64,000 nucleotides of DNA, taken from contig CAZZCG010000007.1 of assembly GCA_964653145.1 (NCBI GenBank), forward strand, positions 62,001 to 126,000, written 5' to 3'. How positions within the stretch are numbered: position 1 is the stretch's first letter; each line of letters starts with the position of its first letter. Below, in pieces: positions 36,552-44,112 of the stretch. Source of the stretch: Pseudocalidococcus sp964653145 (GTDB lineage Bacteria; Cyanobacteriota; Cyanobacteriia; Thermosynechococcales; Thermosynechococcaceae). A model generated the notes under the pieces. It worked only from the letters and a program-made list of their open reading frames with translations, made no database searches and was not told the DNA's origin. Both the position numbers and the translations under genes were made by a program.

Positions 36552-37858
36552 CTAGAATAGTTTTCCCAGTAGCCAATACACAGTCATCCGCCCTTTACCC
36601 TTGATCGATAACTCACCGCAGCATTGACAGTTAAATTGCTGGTGAATGAGGTCGTAGGTGGCCTGGGTAATTTGAATTTGTCCGCTCTGTCCGTGGGACT
36701 CCATCCGACTAGCGGTATTCACAACATCCCCCCACAGGTCATAGATGAATTTTTTGCGGCCAATGACCCCCGCTGTTACCGGCCCAGAGTTAATTCCAAT
36801 CCGAAAACCCAGGGGCTCACCATCGAGGGTGTAGTTTTTGCTAAAGGCTTGAATATCTAACGCTAAATTCGCCAAGGCCTGGGCATGGTCATAGCGCGGG
36901 CGGGGCACTCCAGCGGCCACCATATAACAGTCACCAATGGTTTTAATCTTTTCCAGGCCATAGTCTTCTGTCAATTCATCAAAGTGGGAAAACACCTCAT
37001 TCAGCATTTTGACCACCTGGGCGGGGGCCATCCGACTCGACAAAACGGTGAAGTTAACAATATCAGCAAACAACACACTGGCCTGGGCAAAATCTTCCGC
37101 AATAATCTGAGAGCTTTGTTTGAGGGTTTGGGCGACCTCACTGGGGAGAATATTCAGGAGCAAGCGGTCAGCCTGGTGGCGGAGTCGTTCAGCTTCGGCC
37201 CGTTGTTGTTCAATTACACATTCCTGCAAAAAATCCCGCCGCTGCTGTCGTTCATTAAAAAATCCTGATGTCATGCCAATACAGAGAGAACCGATGAGAA
37301 AAAAACAGGAAACTAAAAAATTCACCCGCCCCACCGGAGACAGCAGCAGTCGATGGACCCCCAATGCAATCCAGCCATAGACTACCAACGTTCCCAGGCC
37401 CAAAACAGTCGCTTGTCGAAAAAACAACCCAAATACCGCTGGTGCCCCCAACATCGTAATAATCAGTCCAACGTAGTAAAAGTGATAGACTGCTTCATCG
37501 GGTTGACTTATGGCATACATCAGACAGACACCCCAACTCACAATTAGGGAAGCCACCGTGGAGATCCAAAGAAAATAACGGCGCAAAATGGCCCGCTTGA
37601 GAATAAAGGGAAACCACAAGAGGGTAATAATTATGCCTAAACGAATTAGCCAGAGCTTTGGCCAGGTTTGCGGCGCGGCAAAATAATCCAAGGCCCAATA
37701 GGTTCCGAGAACGACCGTAGCAATCAAAATGGCGATGCGGATGTAGGTAATGTTTTTTTCGTAATAATTAGCCCGAAATGCCTGCTCTAAGGGTGGGGGA
37801 AACCGACGTTGATCCTGAAACTCAAAAAATCAAAGGTGGCTAACTCCGGCGGCAACAT
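36552..37858 (-). CDS. Class III adenylate cyclase, upstream copy, frameshifted near the 5' end
   Basis: The catalytic half matches the downstream copy almost residue for residue, with the same metal and ATP-specifying positions. The first membrane helices differ. The natural start is the ATG at 37858 (MLPPELATFDF), which aligns with MLLPESLAEI of the paralogue, but a run of six A at 37824-37829 throws the frame. One extra base there would join it to the long frame and give about 435 residues. The uninterrupted part opens only with a TTG at 37727 (391 residues), which would lose the first 40 or so residues. It may be a real mutation, transcript slippage or a sequencing error. Stop at 36552, 38 bases before the next ATG. 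Confidence 0.85.
36573..37214 (-). repeat. Duplicated cyclase block, copy B
   Basis: This is the partner of the block at 35224-35865. Similarity stops sharply at 37214, where the two genes' linkers diverge (TTACACATT against CAAGCAGCG), while the proteins remain only moderately similar beyond that point. The sharp edge and near identity suggest recent gene conversion rather than a recent whole-gene duplication. Confidence 0.9.
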
Positions 37859-37885
37859 CCCCATCGCCTTAGAATGTCTGGGCGT

Positions 37886-39055
37886 TTAACTTGGGCTCAG
37901 GGTGGAGAGACTGGCACCGGGATAGTAATACCCCAGAATTTGCAGGTAGCTGTAGCCTTGTTTGCCCAATTCATAGGCCCCAGTTTGACTCATGCCCCGG
38001 CCGCCAAAGACATCACGGACAATATCATCGGTTGCGGCATACATGGAGACCATGACTCGTCCACTTTTGGTTAAGACAATGCCTCGCGTGGCCTGGACTG
38101 CGGTTTGTCCGGTGTTCCATTCATCTTTAATCCCCCGATAGACTTGCCAGCGTTGAGTATTTCCCAGATCAAAAAAGCGACTGGCGGGCTTAAACATTTG
38201 GGCTAGGGCGTAGGAACGGGCGGCAATGGCCTGGGCTTTGAGGGTATGGAGCGGCCAACTGGGATAGACCTCAGCCCCGACCACAGAGACCACATACTGC
38301 TCCAAATCCAATTGATTAATGGCACTCACCTGGCCATCCACGGAAATGACCCGCATTTTGCCCCGATACCAATGTCCATCCACATAGACCAGGCCAGAAG
38401 TTCCAGGATTCAACCAAATCGAAGGGGGAAGCGGTTGACTCCAGCCCAAAAATCCTTGGCCACCGGGTTTCAGGGTCAGACCTTGATTGGCCGCCAACGT
38501 TCCTAAAACTCTTCCCTGATCATCGGTTATGGCCAAATCCTGATTGACCCCAATCGTGACCTGGGCCTGGTTATGAACGACAGCAACTCGTACTTGGGGG
38601 GCATTGGCCTGGCTGGGGGCAACGGGCTTCAGGGCCGGCGGTGGGGTAATGGCGACGTTGGCAGATGTTCTGGTTGGGTTCAGGGGGGTAGCTGGTGGGG
38701 TAGCCCTCAAACGCGGGTTGAGTAGATCTCGGGATTGCAAGAGAGGACGGGGGTTTTTGGGATGGTTGGCCTGGCCAAGGAAGGGAGAGGGAATGGGGGT
38801 TGTGGGCGGGGTTGTCAGAGAATTCAGGGCCAGTTGGTTGTGGTTAAGCTGTACCTGGGATGAGGCATAACGGGGGGGACTATTGGGGTTGGAGTTGGCC
38901 TGGGAGCGAATCAGCGGCACTAAAATTAAAGCCCCCAGCACGGGAATTCCAAGACCAATCCCCACCAGGCCAGGACGGTATTGTGACCAGGCCCGCGTTG
39001 AGAACCTAGATACATTGCTAGTGAGCTGATGAAGGGGCCAGAACTGCCGCAGCAT
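37886..39055 (-). CDS. SpoIID/LytB-domain protein
   Basis: This protein of about 389 residues has one N-terminal membrane helix (LVGIGLGIPVLGALILVPLI) after a cytoplasmic stretch, then a long proline/asparagine-rich low-complexity linker to about residue 140. A SpoIID/LytB domain follows, with LDLEQYVVSVVGAEVYPSWP, LKAQAIAARSYALAQ, ATRGIVL and a C-terminal GRGMSQTGAYELGKQG. The family includes lytic transglycosylases that act on denuded peptidoglycan; related cyanobacterial proteins are periplasmic. A TTG at 39070 also opens the frame; ATG 39055 is preferred. It lies downstream of nothing on its strand and 27 bases from the frameshifted cyclase's ATG. Confidence 0.88.
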   Translation of the reverse strand: MLRQFWPLHQLTSNVSRFSTRAWSQYRPGLVGIGLGIPVLGALILVPLIRSQANSNPNSPPRYASSQVQLNHNQLALNSLTTPPTTPIPSPFLGQANHPKNPRPLLQSRDLLNPRLRATPPATPLNPTRTSANVAITPPPALKPVAPSQANAPQVRVAVVHNQAQVTIGVNQDLAITDDQGRVLGTLAANQGLTLKPGGQGFLGWSQPLPPSIWLNPGTSGLVYVDGHWYRGKMRVISVDGQVSAINQLDLEQYVVSVVGAEVYPSWPLHTLKAQAIAARSYALAQMFKPASRFFDLGNTQRWQVYRGIKDEWNTGQTAVQATRGIVLTKSGRVMVSMYAATDDIVRDVFGGRGMSQTGAYELGKQGYSYLQILGYYYPGASLSTLSPS

Positions 39056-39244
39056 AGTGTTTTGAGTCAAAATTTAGGCAAACCCAACCTTGAGACTAAC
39101 ATCCTCCCCCGACCTCGACAAGGAAAATCTACCAGGGTTGGCAGCATCTCCACCTTGAACCCGGCCAGGAACCAAAGGATAAAATACGAGCGTGAACCTC
39201 GGAACACCCATTAGACAACTTGGCCTAAATCCCCACTCTCATTC

Positions 39245-40075
39245 ATGAACCAGCCCACCACCTCGGGGTCAAAATTGCCATGGCCATCCCTCAAGTCTTG
39301 GTTTCGAGACCATGAAATTATTTTGGATCTCTCGATCACTGGCCTGGTATTGTGCTCCATCGCCATCTTTGTCATTGAAACCTATCCCATTGCCCCCTCC
39401 CTGCGCCAAGGCTTAGACCGGTTAAATTTTGGGATTCTGTTGACCTTTGCGCTGGAATACGGACTCCGGCTATGGATCGCAGAACGGAAATGGCGCTATT
39501 TTTTCAGCCTCTACTCCCTGATTGACCTGCTGACGATTGTGCCTTTTTTTATTGGCCTGGTAGATATCAGCTTTATTCGGGTATTTCGCTGGTTTCGGAT
39601 TCTTCGGCTGTTTCGGTTTTTACAAGAACGGTCTTGGTTAGGTCGCTTTACCACCGCGGATACCGCCATCTTTGCCCGCATCCTCTTAACCCTGTTGGCA
39701 ATTTTATTTGTCTATTCCGGTCTCATTTACCAGGCCGAGCATGATCTCAATCCCAACAACTTTTCCACCTTTCTCGATGCCTTTTACTTTGCCGTCGTCA
39801 CCATGACCACCGTGGGCTTTGGGGATATTACTCCGGTTTCGGAGGTGGGGCGGCTGTTGACCGTGCTGATGATTTTTACTGGCATTGCCCTAATTCCCTG
39901 GCAAGTGGGGGACTTAATTCGGCAGTTGGTTAAGAGTCCACAACAGATTTCCCTGGTTTGTCAGGGCTGTGGACTGCGGGGCCATGATGTCGATGCCCGG
40001 TTTTGTAAGCGCTGTGGAACGCCGTTTTTTCCCACGAATGACGTGAAACCAGTCCCGACCACCCCAGGAGATTAA
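39245..40075 (+). CDS. Voltage-gated-type potassium channel with C-terminal zinc ribbon
   Basis: This 276-residue protein is a six-helix Kv-like channel. An S4-like segment has regularly spaced arginines (SFIRVFRWFRILRLFRFLQER), followed by S5, the pore helix and the K+ selectivity filter in TMTTVGFGDITP, then S6. After S6 a short cytoplasmic tail ends in a zinc ribbon, with CQGC and CKRCG pairs separated by about 15 residues. The filter TVGFGD is typical for potassium. The ribbon is unusual in a bacterial Kv channel and may mediate partner binding or metal sensing (inference). ATG 39245 is clear. It is divergent from the SpoIID gene. Confidence 0.9.
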   Translation: MNQPTTSGSKLPWPSLKSWFRDHEIILDLSITGLVLCSIAIFVIETYPIAPSLRQGLDRLNFGILLTFALEYGLRLWIAERKWRYFFSLYSLIDLLTIVPFFIGLVDISFIRVFRWFRILRLFRFLQERSWLGRFTTADTAIFARILLTLLAILFVYSGLIYQAEHDLNPNNFSTFLDAFYFAVVTMTTVGFGDITPVSEVGRLLTVLMIFTGIALIPWQVGDLIRQLVKSPQQISLVCQGCGLRGHDVDARFCKRCGTPFFPTNDVKPVPTTPGD

Positions 40076-40159
40076 CCAACTTAGTCAAGGAATTTTACCA
40101 AGCTGCATAGATTACAGTAAGTGCAGAGTAGCCGCAGATTAAATACGTAAGGAGCATCA

Positions 40160-40765
40160 ATGGCAGTGGTGAGTTGGCCCTATGTGACTCCAGGGATTCC
40201 CGATGCCCAATTTGAACGCTTGCCAGGTATTCCCCTCACCCATCGTGAAACTCGCCTGCTGGTTCTAGCTAATCTTCGTCTCCAGGCCAATTCAGTGCTT
40301 TGGGATCTGGGTGCCGGAACAGGAACAATTCCCGTGGAAGCCGGATTACTCTCCCCCCTGGGCAAGATTGTCGCCGTTGAACGGGATGAGGATGTGGCGG
40401 GCCTGATTCGGCGAAATTGCCAGCAGTTTGGCCTGACCAATGTGGAAATCGTCGTTGACGAAGCGCCGGCCTGTTTAAGCAAGTTAAAACCGCTTCCGGA
40501 TCGTGTCTGTCTTGAGGGCGGGCGACCGATGAAAGCTATTTTGGAACAGGCCTGGGAGTTTCTCGCACCGGGGGGACGTTTAGTGGCCACTGCCAGCAGT
40601 TTAGAAAATCTTTATGCCCTTTCCGAAGCCTTTTCCAGCGTCCAGGCCCGGAGTATTGAAGTGGTGCAATCGGTGATTAATCGCTTAGAGACTCGGGGTG
40701 GCCACCAAATTTTTACCGCCGTGGAACCCATTTTTATTCTCAGTGGTGAAAAGCTAGGTCTGTAG
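40160..40765 (+). CDS. cbiT: Cobalt-precorrin C15-methyltransferase, decarboxylating (CbiT)
   Basis: CbiT acts in corrin ring synthesis, methylating C15 and decarboxylating a side chain of cobalt-precorrin. The N-terminal PGIPDAQFERLPGIPLTHRE is a strong family mark, and the SAM site is LWDLGAGTGTIPVEAG with VAVERDED. In many bacteria CbiT is fused to CbiE; here it is a stand-alone 201-residue enzyme. ATG 40160 is preceded by AAGGAG at a good distance. CbiO and CbiQ for cobalt uptake lie 1.1 kb downstream on the other strand, consistent with a small cobalamin-related neighbourhood. Confidence 0.92.
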   Translation: MAVVSWPYVTPGIPDAQFERLPGIPLTHRETRLLVLANLRLQANSVLWDLGAGTGTIPVEAGLLSPLGKIVAVERDEDVAGLIRRNCQQFGLTNVEIVVDEAPACLSKLKPLPDRVCLEGGRPMKAILEQAWEFLAPGGRLVATASSLENLYALSEAFSSVQARSIEVVQSVINRLETRGGHQIFTAVEPIFILSGEKLGL

Positions 40766-40827
40766 CCTACCGCTTAGATTCTTTCGATGCAATCACCAAG
40801 TACAAGTCACCCTAATTGGGATTTTCT

Positions 40828-41139
40828 ATGGGGCGCAAAATTAGCAAAAAACTAATAGTCTGGGGAATCTGGGTTAGTATTGCCTTTCTCATCACGATTT
40901 CACCGATCTTGATTGCCCTGCTCGGGGTTGGTCTGGCAGAACTATTGGGGTGTAGTGGTTCGGGGCCAGGCATCGAGTGTGCAGGTCAACCGGCCCTAAG
41001 CTCAGCTTTGACGACAATGGTTCTGATGCATTGGTTTGGGCTGATGACGTTACCCATTGGTCTACCAATTACACTGATTTTATTTGTCATTTTTCTGGTT
41101 CAAGTCGTGATTCACGTTCAAAAAAAACAGTCCCACTGA
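40828..41139 (+). CDS. Small membrane protein, unknown function
   Basis: This protein of about 103 residues has two hydrophobic helices (IWVSIAFLITISPILIALLG and LPITLILFVIFLVQVVI) flanked by basic ends (MGRKISKK and HVQKKQSH). Two cysteines in the loop (LGCSGSGPGIECAG) could form a disulphide if the loop is outside. I recognise no family. ATG 40828 is chosen over a TTG at 40816. It sits between cbiT and the phosphatase on the same strand; shared regulation is possible but not shown. Confidence 0.65.
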   Translation: MGRKISKKLIVWGIWVSIAFLITISPILIALLGVGLAELLGCSGSGPGIECAGQPALSSALTTMVLMHWFGLMTLPIGLPITLILFVIFLVQVVIHVQKKQSH

Positions 41140-41166
41140 TCCCTCGACATCGCGGCCAATCTCTGG

Positions 41167-41826
41167 ATGAAATTGATCTTAATTCGCCATGCGGAAGCAG
41201 AGGGCAACCCAGAAAAACGGCTGTTAGGGCGGAGTAATCCAGGTTTAACCCCCCGCGGTCAACTCCAGGCCCTGGCCCTCGGGAACTATTTCGCCCAGCA
41301 CCAAGCCAGCCCCAACCGCATTTGGACTAGCCCCCTAGAGCGCGCCCATAGTACCGCCCAATGTCTAGCCCCTAATCCTGCACAAATCCAGAGTCTTGAC
41401 ATCTTAACGGAAATTGACCAAGGGATTTTGACTGGACTCACCTGGGCCGAAGCCCAACAGGCCTATCCCAACCTGACCGAAAAACTCGAGTCCCAATTGG
41501 AGTGGTGGCCGATTCCCCAGGCCGAGTCTCCCAAGCAGGCCCAGCGCCGCGCTCAACAGGTTTGGTCAAGATTATTGGAGCAAGTGACTAATCAGGATCG
41601 GGTTTGGGTCATTTCCCATGCCGGTTTCCTGCAACATTTACTGGCAGTGGTTTTAGGTATGGATAAGGTTTGGCAGATTAAAATTCTTCCCTCAGCTTGG
41701 TTTGAGTTGGAAATAGAGCTACCTTACCTGAACCACCCCCCAGGCCAGGAAAATCAGTACAATTCCGTTTTTTGGAAAATTCACCACTTCAATTCCCTAG
41801 CCCACTGGTCAACTCCAGAGTCCTAA
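41167..41826 (+). CDS. Histidine phosphatase family protein (phosphoglycerate mutase-like)
   Basis: This 219-residue protein has the histidine phosphatase signature LIRHAEAEGN with the catalytic histidine, a second arginine/serine region WTSPLERAHSTAQ, and the C-terminal VISHAGFLQHLL histidine. The family includes alpha-ribazole phosphatase (CobC), which makes a step of the cobalamin lower ligand. The neighbours cbiT, cbiO and cbiQ make that role attractive, but the sequence does not separate it from other members. Starts at ATG 41167 and ends just before convergent cbiO. Confidence 0.85.
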   Translation: MKLILIRHAEAEGNPEKRLLGRSNPGLTPRGQLQALALGNYFAQHQASPNRIWTSPLERAHSTAQCLAPNPAQIQSLDILTEIDQGILTGLTWAEAQQAYPNLTEKLESQLEWWPIPQAESPKQAQRRAQQVWSRLLEQVTNQDRVWVISHAGFLQHLLAVVLGMDKVWQIKILPSAWFELEIELPYLNHPPGQENQYNSVFWKIHHFNSLAHWSTPES

Positions 41827-41861
41827 GATTCAAGCTGGGGGAAATTGGGGTTTGGACAATC

Positions 41862-42707
41862 TCAGAAGTTTCGATGATGCCAGGCCTGGTGAATCAGTTG
41901 GGTCAGTTGGGCAGGAGTACGAGGCAGGGCCTGGTGTTGTCGGAGGGATGGGGGTAAGTTGTGCCAAATCTGCCAGAGCAAGGGAATATCCAGGGTAATC
42001 TGCGGATAATCCGGCAATTGGGGCCACACAGTCTCGGGAGGGCCACTCAACAGCACTTGCCCCGCAGCCAAAATTACTAACCAGTCAGCCCAACAATTCG
42101 CCAAATTGACATCGTGGGTGGTCATGACAATCGTCGTCCCGGCCTGGTGAATCCGATCCAGCTCCCTAAAAAAGTGACGAGTTTGGGCACTATCTAAGAA
42201 TGTCGTGGGCTCATCTAAAAACAACAGCTCCGGCTCCATCACCATCACCCCTGCCAAGGCCAGCCGGCGTTTTTGGCCCAAGCTCAAGTGGTGTAGGGGA
42301 GTATCTCGCAGGGCAATGAGGTCAAACTCTTGCAGGGCCTGGTTCACCCGCTGGCGGATTTGCGTCTGAGGCAAGCCTAAATTATAGAGTCCATAGGAAA
42401 TATCCTCCGCCACGGTTCCGGCCACCAATTGCTGCTCAGGATTTTGAAACGCGAGGCCAACCCGTTGTCGCCAGCGCTTGAGGGATTTACGGCCATAGTG
42501 TAACCGTTCCCCTTGCCAATAAATTTCCCCCCGGTCAGGTTGGAGGAGACCATTGGCTAAAGACAGGAGCGTTGATTTTCCACAGCCATTGGGGCCGAGA
42601 ATAACTGTTTTTTGATGTGGAGGAATATCCAGGCTTAACCCAGAGAGGGCAGGGACATCAGTGAGGGGATAGGTATAGTCAATGTCGACAAAGCGCATGC
42701 CCCCCAT
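41862..42707 (-). CDS. cbiO: Cobalt/nickel ECF transporter ATPase CbiO
   Basis: This ATPase drives an energy-coupling-factor transporter. It has Walker A LGPNGCGKSTLLSLANGLL, a Q-loop in FQNPEQQLVAGTV typical of CbiO/EcfA, signature HLSLGQKRRLALAGV and Walker B LLFLDEPTTFLD. The true start is likely ATG 42707, two bases after the cbiQ stop, or ATG 42698 just after; the longer frame from 42794 reads through cbiQ. From 42707 the protein is 281 residues. It works with CbiQ; no CbiM/N substrate-specific component is in this window. Confidence 0.93.
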   Translation of the reverse strand: MGGMRFVDIDYTYPLTDVPALSGLSLDIPPHQKTVILGPNGCGKSTLLSLANGLLQPDRGEIYWQGERLHYGRKSLKRWRQRVGLAFQNPEQQLVAGTVAEDISYGLYNLGLPQTQIRQRVNQALQEFDLIALRDTPLHHLSLGQKRRLALAGVMVMEPELLFLDEPTTFLDSAQTRHFFRELDRIHQAGTTIVMTTHDVNLANCWADWLVILAAGQVLLSGPPETVWPQLPDYPQITLDIPLLWQIWHNLPPSLRQHQALPRTPAQLTQLIHQAWHHRNF

Positions 42708-42709
42708 GC

Positions 42710-43516
42710 CTAATGCCACCCCCGTTGCCGCAATCCCAGTTCCAGGCCCACTAGCACCACACCCCCCACGACCGACTCCAGGCCATAGCGCCAAGATGGT
42801 TGCCAGACTCGATCGACATCAAACCGTAAATCCCCCGTAAATCCCCGACTCACCAGGCCCAGGCGAAATCGTTGATAGTCCTGCAGGGAGCGCACTAGGA
42901 GTTGGCCGCCCAATAGTTTTAGACTCCGCCATTGACTCCACCAACTTGAGTGGCTCAACCGAGCAGCTTGGGCTTGGGTCAAACTCTGATACTGGGCTAA
43001 GACAATAAAGATAAATCGGTAGATTAGGAGCATTAAATCCGTCACCAGGCCTGGAACCCACCACTCTCGACACACTCCGATCAATTGCGTCATGGGTACG
43101 GTACAGCAGATGAATAAGCAGGCCGACATTGAGGCAAATACTCGCCAAAAAATTATCCAGGCCTGGATTAATCCAGCTTGACTTAAATAGAGATACCAAG
43201 ATCCCACCGGCCAACCCAGCCAAACATCCATTATCACTGTGGTCGCATTATTTAGAGAAACACCATTGACCACAACAGTAACCAGGCCAATCAGCAAAAA
43301 CCCGATCACTGGCCCCCAGAGTTCACCGTAGAGTCGCAGCGGAATGCGGGCGTATCCCACCGTCCAAACGAGCAACCAGGCCCCAATTAGTCCCTGAACC
43401 GGCCAGTGACTGAAGAGGGCAAACCCAAGCATCACCAGGCCAAATCCCAGGCGTTGTTGCGGAGGTAGGTCTTTTAGCCGATGGCTATAGGCAAGAGTGT
43501 CGAGGTGCAAGGACAT
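42710..43516 (-). CDS. cbiQ: ECF transporter transmembrane protein CbiQ
   Basis: CbiQ is the membrane coupling subunit linking the ATPase to a cobalt- or nickel-binding component. This 268-residue protein has about five hydrophobic helices, a conserved cytoplasmic segment with EWWVPGLVTDLMLLIYRFIF, and the coupling helices around LTQAQAARLSH and QRFRLGLVSRGFTGDL, which carry the Ala-Arg-Gly type motifs that contact the ATPase. ATG 43516. No cobalamin riboswitch was recognised in the 270 bases upstream. The substrate could be cobalt, nickel or another vitamin; the nearby cbiT favours cobalt. Confidence 0.88.
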   Translation of the reverse strand: MSLHLDTLAYSHRLKDLPPQQRLGFGLVMLGFALFSHWPVQGLIGAWLLVWTVGYARIPLRLYGELWGPVIGFLLIGLVTVVVNGVSLNNATTVIMDVWLGWPVGSWYLYLSQAGLIQAWIIFWRVFASMSACLFICCTVPMTQLIGVCREWWVPGLVTDLMLLIYRFIFIVLAQYQSLTQAQAARLSHSSWWSQWRSLKLLGGQLLVRSLQDYQRFRLGLVSRGFTGDLRFDVDRVWQPSWRYGLESVVGGVVLVGLELGLRQRGWH

Positions 43517-44112
43517 TCCTGGGCAAAGACGGGCAGGACGATGAAGTTGTTTTAGTTTAAAGCTCCCGGGGACAACCTGAAGCAGGGTGACTCAAAGTTG
43601 ATACAAGCGCAGCCGAGGGAATGACATCAGCTAGCCAAGCCAAGCTGCCAATCCGGGCAAAAGTGACCTATCGAACCCGTAGCCAACAACAATACGTTTT
43701 TCCCTTGAGGTCAAGGAAGAAGTTGGACAGATTCCTGTGTTTGATTTGTCAAAGTTTCTAGAAAAGTCAATCAACAAATAAAACATCAGTGAACCAAAAT
43801 AGATCCGTGCAGCAAAACAGGATCAACTCAGTTAATTCATTAGTTTTGAGGGAGTTGCTCCTAGATGAAATTACAGGGAAGCAATTAGTCATGTTTGATT
43901 TGTTTGATTTGTTTGATTTGTTTATATTTCAACCAAAATCAATTCAAATTGTATATCTTACGAAAAACTGCAAAATTAATCTTCATTATTTTCATGAATT
44001 GATAAAATAGCTAATTGTTTTTATAACAATCTCATACATTCGGCGGCTATCCAACTGGGAATTCTCTCCTTGGGGCTACCGTCAAAACTTAACTAGAGCA
44101 AAGGAATAATAA
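43517..44112. other. 596-bp intergenic region between cbiQ and the NACHT gene
   Basis: This gap separates two divergent genes and should hold both promoters. Its right half is AT-rich, unlike the surroundings. It contains a weak frame with a GTG start (43789-44010, 73 residues) whose middle is a low-complexity repeat of LFD; I do not support it as a gene. AAAGGAATAAT just before 44113 is a good ribosome-binding site for the NACHT gene. Confidence 0.7.
43894..43920 (+). repeat. Three tandem 9-bp units TTTGATTTG
   Basis: Three perfect head-to-tail copies of TTTGATTTG, followed by TTTAT. The array sits about 190 bases before the NACHT gene in an AT-rich stretch. Such short arrays can vary in copy number by replication slippage; any effect on expression is speculation. 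Confidence 0.85.

Noticed and set aside
43517..43788. Possible cobalamin riboswitch upstream of cbiQ
   Set aside because: None of the conserved blocks, such as GCCACTG, is seen on the minus strand.
43789..44010. 73-codon frame beginning with GTG
   Set aside because: Its middle is the TTTGATTTG repeat, it has no ribosome-binding site and no recognised family; more likely non-coding.
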